Source: Hexactinellida sp. DTS-2022
Lineage: Eukaryota > Porifera > Hexactinellida
NCBI GenBank assembly: GCA_028753945.1
Contig: JAPNXP010000007.1
Location: 4,030,001 to 4,094,000, forward strand
DNA length: 64,000 bases
Reading direction: 5' to 3'
In this document: positions 43,775 through 56,296 of the stretch, one piece after another
Layout: every line of letters starts with the position of its first letter
Position numbering within the stretch: the first letter of the stretch is position 1
The notes under the pieces: generated by a model
What the model was told of the DNA's origin: nothing
The model's input: only the letters and a program-made list of their open reading frames with translations
Databases searched by the model: none
Made by a program: the position numbers and the translations under genes

Positions 43775-44893
43775 TATGTGTTTTGTCTGAGCTGCGTCTG
43801 GTTTATATAGTTTAGTATTATAATTACAATAGTTACGCTATATAAGAGTACCTGCTATCTGGAATCCACCACCAGCTTAGGGTTAGGAGAGTAATAATTT
43901 ATCAGCTAGGTTATAGCGGTACTATGTATAGTGTAGCTGTTGTATTGTATGTGTCTGGTTTATATAGCTTAGTATTATAATTAGAATAGTTACGCTATAT
44001 GAGTACCTGCTATCTGGAATTCACCACCAACTTAGGGTTTGGAGAGTATATCAGCTAGGTCAGCGGTGTGAACCTGCGGCCCGCGGGCCATTTGCAGCCC
44101 GCAACGCTCTGTGCTGCGGCCCGCGAAGAAATCCTGAACAATTACAGATCTCACACTAAGGAACACATATGTGACCTTGTGACTATTATTAGAATTTTGT
44201 GACAATATTTCTCATACTAGTCAAAACACTTAATCATTCTAATTATTCAAAACTTAAACAATGTTTTCTTCTAATCTAAATCTGAAGATTCCAAAACTAT
44301 CCGAATCGCGGCCCGTGAACAGGTCTGAGAAGCACAATGCGGCCCAGGGTTAAAAGAGGTTGCACACACCTGAGCTAGGTTATAGCGGTACTGGTATAGT
44401 GTAGTTATTGTATTGTATGTGTCTGGTTTTTATAGTTTAGTATTATAATTACAATAGTTACGCTATATATGAGTAACTGTATGTGGAATTCACGACCAGC
44501 TTAGGGTTAGGAGAGTATATCAGCTAGGTTATGGGGTACTGGTATAGTGTAGCTGTTGTATTGTATGTGTCTGGTTTATATAGCTTAGTATTATAATTAC
44601 AATAGTTACGCTATATATGAGTACCTGCGTTGTGGAATTCACGACCAGCTTATGGTTAGGAGAGTATATCAGCTAGGTTATAGCGGTACTGGTATAGTGT
44701 AGCTGTTGTATTGTATGTGTCTGGTTTATATAGCTTAGTATTATAATTACAATAGTTACGCTATATATGAGTACCTGCGTTGTGGAATTCACCACCAGAA
44801 AAGGGTTAGGAGAGTATATCAGCTAGGTTATAGCGGTATTGGTATAGTGTAGCTGTTGTATTGTATGTGTCCTGTCTAAGCTGTGTCTGTGTA
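43775..44893 (+). repeat. Tandem satellite of about 150-bp units, with a hAT MITE inside
   Basis: Units start GTGTCTGGTTTATATAG near 43789, 43949, 44419, 44568 and 44720, with a partial unit at 44869. Each contains ACAATAGTTACGCTATAT, GGTTAGGAGAGTATATCAGC and TAGTGTAGCTGTTGTATTG. Spacing is about 150-160 bp apart from the 312-bp MITE. Units are 90%-plus similar by eye. Confidence 0.92.
44061..44372. mobile_element. hAT MITE inserted in the 150-bp satellite
   Basis: Ends CAGCGGTGTGAACCTGCGG and GGTTGCACACACCTG, target duplication AGCTAGGT (44053-44060, 44373-44380), GCGGCCCGCGGGCC at the left tip. The duplicated bases are part of the satellite unit, giving independent proof of the insertion site. 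Confidence 0.93.
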
Positions 44894-46083
44894 GGCTTGT
44901 CACGAAATATTCGGTCCGGGATAAATTTGGTCCGGCCGGACATAAAATTTCCCGGACCGAATATTTCAGATATTTTGGTTCGGGTTTTCAAAATGTCCGG
45001 CCGGACTAAATATTTCAGATGTTTTTGGTCCGGGCTATTTTTCGGTCCGGCCGGACCAAATATATCAGAAATATTTGGTCCGGGTTGATTCTGAATATTA
45101 TTTTAGAATGTTAAGATATCTTGCATTTGATTGCCCCAATTCAATCCCACTGAAAAGATAATATAAATTCTTCGAATATGCATTGTATAACAGAAAATAG
45201 ACAGAATGTAATGTGTTCCGTTAGAAAATTGACGGGAAGAGTTGTTTAGTTTAACATTATTTTTTTCGTCCGGTGGATCTTTTAAGCTGAGTATGCTGTT
45301 TTTCAGGTCACAGGTTTATAAACATTGCACAATTTTGGTACCAGTCTCGACTTTCTAGAGTCACTGGTTCATACCAAACGTGCTGTGCTCAAGGGATGGA
45401 AACAGCCAAGCTGTTAACCTCCACTGGCTGTTAACAGCAAAGGAAAATCGAAGCTGTTAACAGCTAGATGCTGACCAATGCAATAATTGAAATATTATTA
45501 TATAATCATTTAGTTTCAAATTTCACTGTTATTTAAATACGATATAAAATTCGAATTTAAACATTTTTGAGTATAATTTTCTTTGCTCGTCCCTTTCCGT
45601 AATTTTTACTGATACAATTATTGAATTGGCTGTTAACAGCTTAAATTGGGCTGTTAACAGCTTAAATTGGCGTTAATTAACAACTTAATGGCGACTTAAA
45701 TGCAGTTAAGGTTAATGCCAATTGGGGACGAATTCTTAGCTGTTAACAGCAAACAGCCAAAATGGCTGTTAACAGCAGATTCACCACCCCTGGAGCCTGT
45801 GCTACAAACAGACAGACAGACATCAATCCTCGCTTAGTAAATAAATTGAGAGGCACTGCACTAACTATTAGTCTATTATATACTCATAACAAGATATACA
45901 CAAGTTAATGGAGTCACACACAACATACTTGTGAGCCACGTTCAACTCGCGAACCATTGTATGAAGACCCCTGCTAAATGCGTACTAAAGTAGATTTTCA
46001 AATAATTCTTAGTAAATTCAATTAACTGTCTTTTCTAAAATAATATTAAGAATCAACCCGGACCAAATATTTCTGATATAGGC
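44894..46083. repeat. GGTCCGG-rich repeat region with inverted outer blocks
   Basis: The left part (44894-45101) has five or more GGTCCGG/CCGGACC motifs, and its end AATATTTGGTCCGGGTTGAT is inverse to ATCAACCCGGACCAAATATT at 46051-46070. Outer tips GGCTTGTCACG and TGATATAGGC are only loosely inverse, so this may be one old hAT-like element that later gained the MITE at 45390-45792. Confidence 0.5.
45390..45792. mobile_element. hAT-like MITE rich in GCTGTTAACAGC palindromes
   Basis: Ends CAAGGGATGGAAACAGCC and TTCACCACCCCTG, with eight or so GCTGTTAACAGC words near both ends. Flanks share TGTGCT but no exact 8-bp duplication was found. Confidence 0.7.
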
Positions 46084-47164
46084 GTATTGGGGCGCTCCTA
46101 AAGGAGCGGAATTTGGATGGATTTTAATCTAGGCGTACAAAAATCGTGTCTAAGCGTACAATATCGAGAGATGCTCCCATAGACTGAATACAAAATGTGC
46201 AAACTAGGCGTACAAAATGAAAAATGAATTAGCTCAAAATAAATCTAGGCGCGCAGAAAATTTTGTCAGGATGAAAGCCTGAGGCTAACTAATAATTCTT
46301 CTCTAGCCATTTATTTTGTATATGCTTTTGTAAATTGTATCATAAATATAGTGTATTTTTGTAATACATTTCTACTAATTTTGCATTGCAAACCCTGTTA
46401 GAAATATATGTATAAGTAAATATGATATATATTTAATTATGTTAGTTTTGAGTTTGGGATTAGTAATCAACATTTATTTTAATTTAATCGGATTGTATTT
46501 AATCTTTCCTCCTAATAATCAATCATGAAGTATAGATTGAATTCAACATAGCTTCAATATTAGTATAATAGAATTTAACAGTAGACATGTTCATACCGTT
46601 GGGACAGTGCATTACAATAAGTTGGAGATGCGAGGAGCAGAAAGAAATATAATCTAAAATAATAAATGATCATTATCAAAGTTATATTATACAGAATCCA
46701 ATTAAACAAGATTTAATGACAAAAAGGTTTAGAAAAATAAATTAAAATGAAGGAAAATTAGCTATTGAAAAGAATTAGTTATTGAAAATGTATAAGTTGA
46801 TCAAAATGTACAAGTTTGTATATCTATACGTATAATAGTGAAATTAATCACTAAGTAATCATTAACGAGCGAGAATCATACGTTAATGCAGTATCCATGG
46901 TGTGAGCGAAAATAATACAGCGAGCGAGAATCACACGCAACACCTCTAAAGGTTTTCATGAATCTACAGCTGTTGGGGCTCTCACGTTTCAATCATGAGA
47001 ATAAAACAGGTGAAACTGTCATACTGTCGAATTAATAAACCAGATAAATCAAAATTTGGAACATTTTTTCAATGTCAACTGGGTCGGAAAAAGATATTCG
47101 TTTCAATAATTATCCAACTACTAGCTCCGCTCCATCTTAACGACCAGAGATTGTCTTTCTTGGT
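46084..47164. other. Unassigned, with a repeated CTAGGCGTACAAAA word
   Basis: The word (C)TAGGCGTACAAAA or a close variant occurs about four times at 46080-46260. The rest is AT-rich with nothing recognised. Confidence 0.45.
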
Positions 47165-47413
47165 TGTACAATGACTAGAGTTTGGAGGGCTATTCCTACA
47201 TCCAGTGGGAAGCTTACACCGCAAACATTTACTAGTTTTAGACACACCTGTATTGCTCTCCCACTATTAGTTCGTAGATTGACCGTAGAATGTGGTTTTG
47301 AATATTTGTTAACATCAGGGGTCCAAAATGGTCCATTAGAACACCAATTTGGACTTTATCGTAAATGTCTGGCTCCAACTATAATATATTTACCCTCAAG
47401 TTTTAGAGAGTGA
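47165..47413 (+). pseudogene. P-element transposase C-terminal fragment
   Basis: An 80-codon open frame reads KLTPQTFTSFRHTCIAL, then GFEYLLTSGVQNGPLEHQFG and LYRKCLAP before stop. L-x-x-QTF-x-x-x-R-x-T and V-Q-x-x-x-LE-x-x-FG-x-(Y/R)R are the C-terminal motifs of P-element/THAP9 transposases. No THAP or catalytic region is found within several kb, so it is an isolated fragment. Confidence 0.65.
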
Positions 47414-47646
47414 ACGTTGCCTTCAGTTATCAATTATTATTAAGTTCATTTATATTTAACAACAAAGAGATACCATTTCTCTTAAGGAATATTTACAAAC
47501 TTCCAAGAGGGTAATAATGTCTTTAGAATGCAATAATAAATTAATTTTGAATATTGAATTAATGAAATATCCAACATTGATAGCCCCAAATTTGATAACC
47601 TACAAATAGAGTAGTATATTATGTTGGTGACCACGTGGGTATGCAG

Positions 47647-48017
47647 CAGAGATGGAACCGGTCGGGATTTTCATGACCCGACCCGACCGGTGCCGTTGGA
47701 AATTTGACCCGACCCGACCGGCCGGTCGACCGGTCAATCATAGCTAGAAATAATTTATAAATAATAGATTAAGAATCTACTGTAGTGTCATGTCATATAA
47801 TTTAGGAATAAATATTATGGCCATAGACCATTTAAGGAAGCCTCCTTTAAGACTACTAAGCTCTCAAGGGCTATTGGAGCCAGATTCAATCAAAACTAAT
47901 TATGACATTATGATATCGAATAGATCATATAGAGGTCTCGACCGGCCGGTCAAGATTCCGACCGGTACCCGACCCGACCCGACTGGTGCCGGTCAGACCC
48001 GACCGGTTCCGACTCTG
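47647..48017. mobile_element. hAT MITE rich in CCCGACCGG motifs
   Basis: Ends CAGAGATGGAACCGGTCGG and CCGACCGGTTCCGACTCTG, exact target duplication GTATGCAG (47639-47646, 48018-48025). The tips are GC-rich tandem ACCCGACCCGACCGG words. 371 bp. Confidence 0.93.
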
Positions 48018-48384
48018 GTATGCAGTATTTTCTTATTTGAAACTATTACCACATTGCACAGACTGTCAGAACTTTTCAAATTCCCCCAAAGAAATATGAA
48101 ATTGACGACACTTGATTTTAATTAATCGATTTGCTCGACAAAGGTTTCCCTAAATATCCATCAGAGAGTGTTTTTTAATCTGTTTTAATTATTTACGAAA
48201 TATTTTTTAGATCGATATTAGTTCACGTTTATTAAGTAGATTATTTTATGAGGGTTCCTGTCCCAGAATATAGTTAGCCATACTTGATGTCGAAAAGAAC
48301 CATAGTGAAAATTGTAGGGGTGGAAATTCTAAAAAAATATATTTACAACTGTGGCGAATTGTATTTTATAAGATAAAGTTATAA

Positions 48385-48630
48385 ATTGGGATAATTCCAA
48401 AAATACTCAAGTTTTTTCCAAATTTCCAAATATACTCAACAATACACAACTAATTTGTAAACATACTGAAGTTTTTCCAAACATACTCAAGTTTTATTGA
48501 ATTATTGCAAATATACTCAAGTTGTATTGGATTATTCCAAATATACTCAAGTTATATTGGATTATTCCAAATATACTCAAGTTGTAATGGATTATTCCAA
48601 ATATACTCAAGTTTTATTAGATTATTGAAA
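48385..48630 (+). repeat. Minisatellite of about 30-bp units
   Basis: Units of GGATTATTCCAAATATACTC plus AAGTT(G/A)TATT occur about six to seven times. The first units (48395-48480) are more diverged and shorter. Confidence 0.9.
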
Positions 48631-48654
48631 CTAGTATGGTGCTCCAGTCACAAA

Positions 48655-48760
48655 TATTTATTAGTACAAGTACTCGTCTGCTATACACGCGTCCTTCCAA
48701 CTTGTACTCGGGCCTGCGGCCCTCGTTTGTATTTCAAGCATGTTACTTTTCAAATTAAAT
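48655..48760 (+). repeat. Dispersed repeat family B, copy 2
   Basis: See 33880-34050: shared ACTTGTACTCGGGCCTGCGG and TTACTTTTCAAATTAAATG. It follows the minisatellite directly. Confidence 0.7.
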
Positions 48761-49421
48761 GTCTTTCTTGATGAGTGGCCCCTAGCTGTTTATTTATATC
48801 CGTGGATCCTAGCTATAGGTTATATAATTACAGAGTAAATAATTTGGATATTCATGCTAATTTGAACAGATAATTTTCCAGATATTAAAGCTTGTCCGTG
48901 TATAATAATATACCAAGTTACCAACTCAAAATATAAAATTAAATATCACAAAGAAACTGTACCAGTGGACCCCTAACTTTGGGATGTGGAGAAGTTTTTG
49001 TATTGATTGATAAAAATTTGATATCAAATAACACAATGGAATGTTAGAAATGTATGGTAGACAGACAGAACACAAATAACTGATTAGATGCTTGAACTTC
49101 CTCTCGACCAATTAGATTACAGTCTCAGTATTCTATAATGCACACTTAACATTTGACAGACACTAAAGCATTCGAATATACTAATTGAATGCTAGCTGCT
49201 AATCCATACTGGAACAACCCTCGAATTTAATTGGATAAAGGTTTTGACTCCTTTTGTGATGAAAGATGTGAATATTTTTTTAGATTTTGAATTTGTTTGT
49301 ACATACAGTATTCCCTATCCCCTTGCCAAATTTCAAATCTGTAGCTTTTACCAGTTCCGCAATCAATTCTGAACAAACAAACAAACACAAAAACATTGTG
49401 ATTTAATATACTACATATAGA
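48761..49421. other. Unassigned
   Basis: No feature recognised. Confidence 0.4.
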
Positions 49422-49592
49422 CAAGGGTGGGGTTGGCGAACCGATCTGAGGCTACGGTTACAATTCGATTTCTCGCCACGGTTAAGCGGTTAACCGCCCA
49501 TCCTACTCAATACTATAAATCCTTTATAAAGATTTGATTATACTACAGAATAAGACTCAGCTGTATAAAGTATAACCGCATTAACTGATGAA
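49422..49592. mobile_element. Truncated hAT-like MITE, same family as 22422-22827
   Basis: Begins CAAGGGTGGGGTTGGCGAAC and continues through ATCTGAGGCTACGGTTAC, the inverse of the right part of 22422-22827. The other end is lost. Confidence 0.75.
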
Positions 49593-49824
49593 TCTCGAAC
49601 TTAGACACAGCAATCAGCTATGGAATGCATCAATTTTTAACAACTCAAGCAGAAGATACAATATGATAAGAAAGTTAATTAATTAATTAAAACACTAATC
49701 GATTAGTTGAACTGATGACGATATTTAATTCATACATAACACACAGTCTATCTTGTTACTAATGTTCGATTCATTTTTTCGATTATAATTATTTTCATAA
49801 TTATTCTCAAATGTAATTACTGCC

Positions 49825-51067
49825 CCTCTAAAGAAGGATGATAAGGATGATAAAATCCCTAGTGCCAAGAATACAAAGAAGAAAGTAAGCCTCGATACTA
49901 GCATAGGAATCAACACCTCACAGGTAAATTCATTGTGATTGAGTTGTTATTTAAATGATAAAATACTGTTACCCGTAATAGTAAAATATTCCTTTTTAGA
50001 TGTACCAGAATCTTCTCGGATTTTATACGGGGTATCACTGGGTATGTATATTTGATTACGTCATTGTGGTTAAATCCGATGAGAAATCATTCTCAAAAGT
50101 ATTTTAAATGTTTCTGGCGTGTTTGAAAACCTTAGTTTAGTTTATTCCATGACGATAGGTAATTCATTTTACGAGGAATTAGAAAGTAAACACTGGCCTG
50201 GAAATTAAATGAGCAAATACTTGACTTATCTGCCGTATTATATAGTAGGCCATGACTCATACAACTCAAATTCAGTTAAATTAATATATTTGTCCAGTCT
50301 ATACGTACCTTCGAAAGCAGGCTATAACACTAGAATTATTATTTTATTAATTAAATTGTAAACAAATTAATATTTTAGGGAATGCAGTATCTAAACACAA
50401 TGCTATGGGATTCATTTCACGACGCAGTTCCGCTCCGTAATCCATACGACACACCGATGGACCCAAGGATTCTGTGATAGATGAAAACTGGCAGCGTAGT
50501 AAATGCGATATGTTGGGGATAACATTTGAATAAGTTTGCAGACAACCATATAATAGCGTTGGGAAGTTACTTAGCGGTTTTGAACCTGGGAAACGGAACA
50601 TATCGAAGGAGATGGTAATGGTCTATTTCGATGCCTATCCAAATTAGTTACTTACAGCTTCGTTCTATCATTATCTCCAGTGAAGGAACAAGGAAATTAG
50701 GATGGTATTTTAAAACCAAACAAATTACACCGTGTGAATACCTTACCACACAAGTACTTATGAATCGTGAATCCGTTTGGGGACAGATGTGGAAATTTAT
50801 GCTGCTAATGCTATTCTTGATGCCGATGTCTACATTGCCAATAACTTCTACACAACGAAAGACTCAGTAATTCTCGAGGTGCGTTGGAGTTTGCACAGAG
50901 CCAAATATAACCCCACAGCCATTCTTTATATCCAAAACTACTTCGACCACTATCAACCTGTCGTATCAATGCTGAACACGAATTACAAGACTTATGGAAC
51001 AACTTCAGATTATGTCCAAAATAAATATCTTCGCGAAAAAGAAAATTCATTATATCGATTTCTTTGA
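49825..51067 (+). pseudogene. Spliced OTU-domain gene relic with altered catalytic Cys
   Basis: Candidate exons: about 49825-49923 (KKDDKDDKIPSAKNTKKK, donor CAG|GTAAAT), 50000-50041 (MYQNLLGFYTGYHW, donor GTATGT), and from 50379 (GMQYLNTMLWDSFHDAVPLR). Then ENWQRSKCDMLGITFE and an OTU domain. The Cys block at 50605-50640 reads EGDGNGLFRCLS: the catalytic Cys of GDGNC is Gly (GGT). The distal half is open at 50777-51067 with VWG/GTDVEIYAANAILDADV and IQNYFDHYQPVV, the WGTD-E and His blocks. Stops and frame changes lie between blocks. W-x-x-x-C upstream of the OTU resembles leaders in transposon-borne OTUs, so an element origin is likely, though a host gene is not excluded. Confidence 0.65.
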
Positions 51068-51222
51068 CTATAGTATAGTCAAATATAAGGATGTCCGGAT
51101 CAATGAACTTCGTTATAAGCCGATTTATAGCCGACTTGGAGTTCACTGTAATACTGGTTAATTTCATAGTTTGAGTAATTTAGTGTAACTTAAACAATTT
51201 TCCTTTGAGAGTTTTTTTTGTA

Positions 51223-51344
51223 CACTGGGAACCGCATTATCAGGGCGCATCAATGCGATGCTCATTTTGTTATGTCGTTACACACATACGATTTTTTTAA
51301 AAATGGGGGCCGATTGAATGGGTGTAAATGTGCGGTTACCACTG
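51223..51344. mobile_element. TA-flanked MITE, CACTGGGAACCGCA ends
   Basis: Ends CACTGGGAACCGCAT and TGCGGTTACCACTG with TA on both sides, 122 bp. Just left of it (about 51090-51150) is a decayed piece of the 25573 MITE family (CTTCGTTATAAGCCGA, GAGTTCACTGTA). Confidence 0.8.
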
Positions 51345-52270
51345 TATGAATGGAGAGGATAGGGCGGCTGTATGAGGAAAAGGAAGCGGCCCCAAAATAA
51401 TAATTGGTTAATGGTTAATACAATCAAAACTGATTGAAAAAATAGTTTACCTTTTACTTATCTTATAAATATATGTATATCTCTTTCTAGACTTTCGCCT
51501 AGTACATTTAGAAGAAGTTAATCGTTGTAATTATTTCTAACCCATTAAAATTGGTAGGATAGTAACCATAAGTCCTAAGAAATTAAGGATTAGATTATTG
51601 AAATTCAGGAGAAATTAAAAGGTTTAAACATTTTTAAATCGTTTTATTTCACAACAACTAATTTTGTTTAAATTATTTTGATAATCGTAATTAGATAAGG
51701 TAGTGTTGGCTATTGGCGTAAATGACACTGTGTATTATAATTTAGTATGTTGGCTATACAAAGTTAATAACTACTGTATAAGTAATAGCTAACAAACTTA
51801 CCTAATTTAAATGTTACTACTTTATTTGCTCTGGTTTCATTTTGGGAAGTGGGAAGGGGAGAGGAGGAAGTGGGGGGAGGAGAAGACTCAGGAGATGAGG
51901 TGGAGTAGAGAAGGGGAAATTTTGACATTAAGGAGGATGCTACGGGGGAAGAAGAGGGAGTGCTATTGGGATTTTTATAATATTTTTGTATTTAAATTCT
52001 TAGTTAGTTTATGTATTTATTAGAGTGTTTTATTCAATTTTTAATTTAGCATATTTATTCTGTTTGATTGTAATACGTAGTAGTTTTTATTTTTTTTTAA
52101 AGTTGTGTCCCTGTAATTGTTAGTATTACAAGTTATAACCATATGCTGAATTTGGAAATTATTAGATTAGGAAAACTAGTCAAATTAGATATACTTTGGA
52201 AATTGGGTTACTGGTATAACTTGCTATAATTATCAGTAATTAAGTTAATTAAAAAGGAATAAATATTGCA
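51345..52270. other. Unassigned, with a purine-rich tract
   Basis: 51840-51965 is an AG-rich strand (GGGAAGGGGAGAGGAGGAAG and similar). No family recognised otherwise. Confidence 0.4.
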
Positions 52271-52289
52271 GATAGAATACAAAAGATAG

Positions 52290-53010
52290 TGAGACGTTCA
52301 AAACAAGTAATCAAGCCAGAAATTGTTATATACCAGCGTCTCAAAATAATATATAGCTATCACATCTATGTCTCTATGGTTTATCTATAATAAAGTCTCA
52401 AAATTGTAAGAATCTAAAATTCATAATAAAAAGTGACATAAAGTAGAAAATTACTTTTATAGTAATGTCTCAAAATCTAACGCGTCCCATTCTAAAATTA
52501 AATTCATAATAAAAAGTAAATAAGCCAAAATTCCTTTTATAGAGTTTCAAAATATCACTGTATAATTTCTAATAGCACATCCATGGTTTGCTAGTAGTAA
52601 AATGTCTCAAAATCTCACGCGTCTCATTTTAAAATTAAATTCATAATAAAAAGTAAAAATAAGTCAAAAATTCCTTTTATAGTGTCTCAAAATATCAGTA
52701 TAATTTCTAATAGCACATTCATGGTTTGCTAGTAGTAATGTCTCGAAATCTCACGCGTCTCAAATTATCATGCAACAGGTCTTATTCTTACTTCAGCCTT
52801 TTTAGATCTTTTTAGATCTTATTCTTACTTAAGCCTTTTAGGCCTTATTCCTACATCGAAAATAGTTTAGGTATTATTCCTACTTAAGTCTTTTAGGTCT
52901 TATTCCTACTTCAAGACTTTTAGACCTTATTCCCACTTCGAAAATATTTCCGGCTTTTTTCCTACTTTCAAAATTTGGTGTTATTCCTCCTTCGAATTTA
53001 GGTCATATTC
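52290..53010 (+). repeat. Two adjoining tandem arrays
   Basis: 52290-52770 holds three to four diverged units of about 130 bp with GTCTCAAAATCTCACGCGTC, AAATTCATAATAAAAAGTAA and TTCCTTTTATAG. 52785-53005 holds about eight units of roughly 30 bp with TTTTAGGTCTTATTCCTACT. Neither codes. Confidence 0.85.
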
Positions 53011-53054
53011 CGCGTTCCCACTACAGCCCAGATGGTTAAGTTCGTATATTCAAG

Positions 53055-54860
53055 ATGCCTGAACATCCAACAGAAAGAGGGTTCTTCACCGTGATAATAT
53101 TGATAACTTCAAAGGTAGTTAACGTATGCGTGAAGCATTTGCGCAAAGAAGAAGTCAAAGTTTATTACAAGGGTCCCATTGGAGACGGAACTTTCACTGT
53201 AATACCTCGTGCCAAGCCCAAGTTGAGATACGGCACTGTTCCGTTCCTGGTTCCTTGTTGTCCATCATACTATTCTCCAACCTCAACAACCAAACGGACT
53301 CGCTAATCGTATGACGCAAATAGATGAAGAATTGATGAATCAGACTCTACAGCTTAGCTTACTATCTGGGATTGAAGAGAAACATAAGTACATCATCAGA
53401 AATTTATAGGATCTAAAAGCTAAGGTTAATCTTGATTGCATTACCTGATCATTGGTTAGTAAGGCATCCTATTAACCATAATACTAGGTTCACTAAACCC
53501 AACAAGGTTGATATGACAGTTTCCGTCGAAGTAAATAATTTTTATCTGTATCCGCCTGCTTCCATGGACAAAGCATACCGTTTCGGTAAATTCAGTTAAT
53601 GATACTATTCAATAAATTGAATCTATACTGCATGAAATCGCCATAAAATCTGTCTCTGATTCTGGTAGTAAATCATATTCATACCATATTCCTCTTATAT
53701 AAAGAATAAAGAATGTTGTTAACGATTTAGCGGGTACGACGAACCCACATGCAATTCTTCAGATTTAGCTAAGCATTAATTTATCCTCTGTCAATTACAT
53801 AATACATTTATTCGTAAACAGGTGAAGATACAATAAAATTTCACAAAGCATGTTCATCAAGACTCATCTCATTTCTCCAGCATGATATATTTATATTCAG
53901 GGTTTAGAATGTATTACTCTACCACATGCCCATACATGATACATTAGATAAGTTGTATTCTTCCTTTGGTCTAGAAAATGTTTTTTGCACTTCCGAGGAA
54001 AAAATTGTTATTATTCAAATGGACGAAATACATGTTATAATCTGATATAGCTTATAAAGGGAGGAAATATTGCACCAAATTTGAACCCTGAGGATCCGAC
54101 GAGAACTATATTCTCGATTATTGTGTCTAGTTTGCATAAGAAATGGTCTTGTATTACCCGTTTGTTACCATGTGCATCTATCTCTGCTAAAATAAACTTT
54201 CCAACTATCAAATCTTGTATAATCGATATTGAGCATTGTGGTTTAAAGGACAAATAATTTCTACGGATAACTACCCATTGAATGTAAACTTGTTTAAATT
54301 GTTTTCTCTTAGTGGAAAGCTGGAAACTAGAGTACCCCACCCTTTTGATGAAAATAGACCTCTCTTCCTTACAATTGATTTTGTCCATATATTGAAAAGT
54401 ATACACAATAACTGGTTAAAGCGGAAGTTTTTAAACATTACGTTCTCCCAATTTTGAACATATTGAGATTGATAAATGCAGTACCCACTTAGTATCCATT
54501 CAGCTTCCTTTCAAGATGACGACGTATTATGTCGGAATCGAATTACCACATATCTTACCTTCAGATTCTTGAAGCCGAGCGTCGTCTTAAACTTTCTAGT
54601 ATATTAAACATGTTTGCAGACCAACAAGACTATTTCCAATCGATTCACATATTTATCAAGTCGTTTCTTCACCCTCTGTTACATCTAGTGATGATGAAAC
54701 AGTTGTAATGCCTTTCTTGATGAAATTGGTGATCTATCATCCATTGAATGCTCTCGATAAATCCTTCGGTCGTTAGCTTTTATCGCGGGTTATACGGTCC
54801 ATGAGCCTGTTCTTACTACAGTTATAACTTTATGGAATACTATATTGATTGCTATAGAGA
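53055..54860 (+). pseudogene. P-element (THAP) transposase fossil 3
   Basis: Plus strand. The second half of a THAP domain is clear at 53110-53305: CVKHLRKEEVKVYYKG, GDGTFTVIPRAKPKLRYGTV and CCPSYYSPTSTTKRTR. The N-terminal half is badly decayed. A linker (EELMNQTLQLSLLSG) follows. The catalytic part at 54236-54420 reads STDNYPLNVNLFKLFSLSG, then RVPHPFDENRPLFLTIDFVH and ILKSIHNNWL, the D-x-x-x-N, HP-x-x-x-x-RPLFL-x-x-DFVH and LK-x-I-x-NNW blocks of P transposases. More traces continue to about 54860 (SSDDETVVMPF). Multiple frame changes and stops are present; the state is similar to fossil 2. Confidence 0.75.
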
Positions 54861-55639
54861 ACAATAATAATCCCATATAGAAGGTTATTAGTAGAACTCA
54901 CCTTGATATACTTGGAAAATGATAATAATATTGATATCTGGAAATTAAATTGTATTTATTGCGATGTGTACAGATGGAGTAGCAAGTTAATCTTTACTGC
55001 TGCTAATTGTTTTCTTTCCAATAAAATTAAAATTACAACTCTTCTGTGCTTCAAATTGGTATCGATAAACGTAAATTGAAAAAATATGATGAATTATTGT
55101 TTATCATTACATAATAGAGAGACAGTGTTGTGTATTACAGTAGTTTATATCACGTTATATTTAGTATGTAGGTCGACATATTTACGTTAAAATATATTAA
55201 TTCCAAATAATTGCATGGGTTTATTCTTCATAAATATGTTGGGAAATATTTGCCTTGAGATGCACTTAAGTGCTTTTATGTTCACTCCCAAATGTGATTA
55301 TTATAAATCGGAAAGTCCATATAATACCGCATCCATGGTACATCTACTGTTATGCTTTGTATGGAGTAGGCTATGCTCTAGCATATTTATCTTGATCCAA
55401 AAGCTATAGATGTTAATTCTAACCCAGGGCCCACCCAATATGAAGATTTTTACGATAAATTAAACTTTGAATCGTCTGTAAAGATTTGACAAGCCAAATA
55501 TTCTCACGACATGACATTTCTCTGAAAATTAATTATTTGCTTAGTGCGAGACCTGGAATTACTAATGAGTTTGAGAAGTGGTCGAAGTTATAAAAGAACA
55601 CAAATTGGTTAGTACTTATTAAGGTACCCACATGCACTA
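54861..55639. other. Unassigned
   Basis: No recognised feature; probably includes decayed 3' parts of the P-element fossil. Confidence 0.35.
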
Positions 55640-55985
55640 CTAGAAATAAAAAGGAAACGTGCCATCAAAAGGAATCATGGCAATAGAGGAGATATTCGAA
55701 ACCGTAGGTAAAATACATTAAGGTGAAGGTGAATTATACAAGAATCTTACTCAGTTGTATCTTGGTATAACAGAAGAAATATGCGGCTTGTATGTAATTA
55801 CTTGCAAGAAATGCCACCTGAAGAAATGCAGAAAATCGCTCAAAACTATTTTCAAAAAAACCTATAAAGTCTCAAAGCTATCTTTCAAGGACCAAGTTGA
55901 TCATTTGTACGAAAGTATATCAATAAGCTGAGAATATGTCACCCGATAGTGTTATACCATATAAATAGCTATTGGTATACATTGA

Positions 55986-56131
55986 CATTGCCGGCGCCAC
56001 GTATTATGAGGTGTGGCAGTAGTGGGTGTCCACTGTATAGTCTAGTGTGTGTCAGTGTACAAGCACCGCTTCATTTCCTTGAAGCAGTGGGTGTCCGGAC
56101 ACCCAGGACACCCCCGGTGGCGCCGGCCCTG
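55986..56131. mobile_element. hAT-like MITE, GCCGGCGCCAC ends, in the integrase fossil
   Basis: Ends CATTGCCGGCGCCACG and GGTGGCGCCGGCCCTG are inverse, flanked by ATTGA on both sides (55981-55985, 56132-56136). 146 bp. Contains CAGTGGGTGTCC twice in direct and near-direct form. Confidence 0.82.
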
Positions 56132-56296
56132 ATTGATCACTTTACAAAGAAAATAAGTTTAACTCCATTAAGGAGCAAAAGTGCAAGTAAAGTGAGAGTC
56201 AGACATTCACTGTGAGCAGGGGCCACCTCACATATTACATTCTGATAACGGAGGATTCAGTAATAATCTGGTCTTTGAAATCCCAAAATGGGTCAT

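Noticed and set aside
47790-48125. 111-codon frame
   Set aside because: Crosses the right border of a hAT MITE and its target duplication, so it is not a gene.
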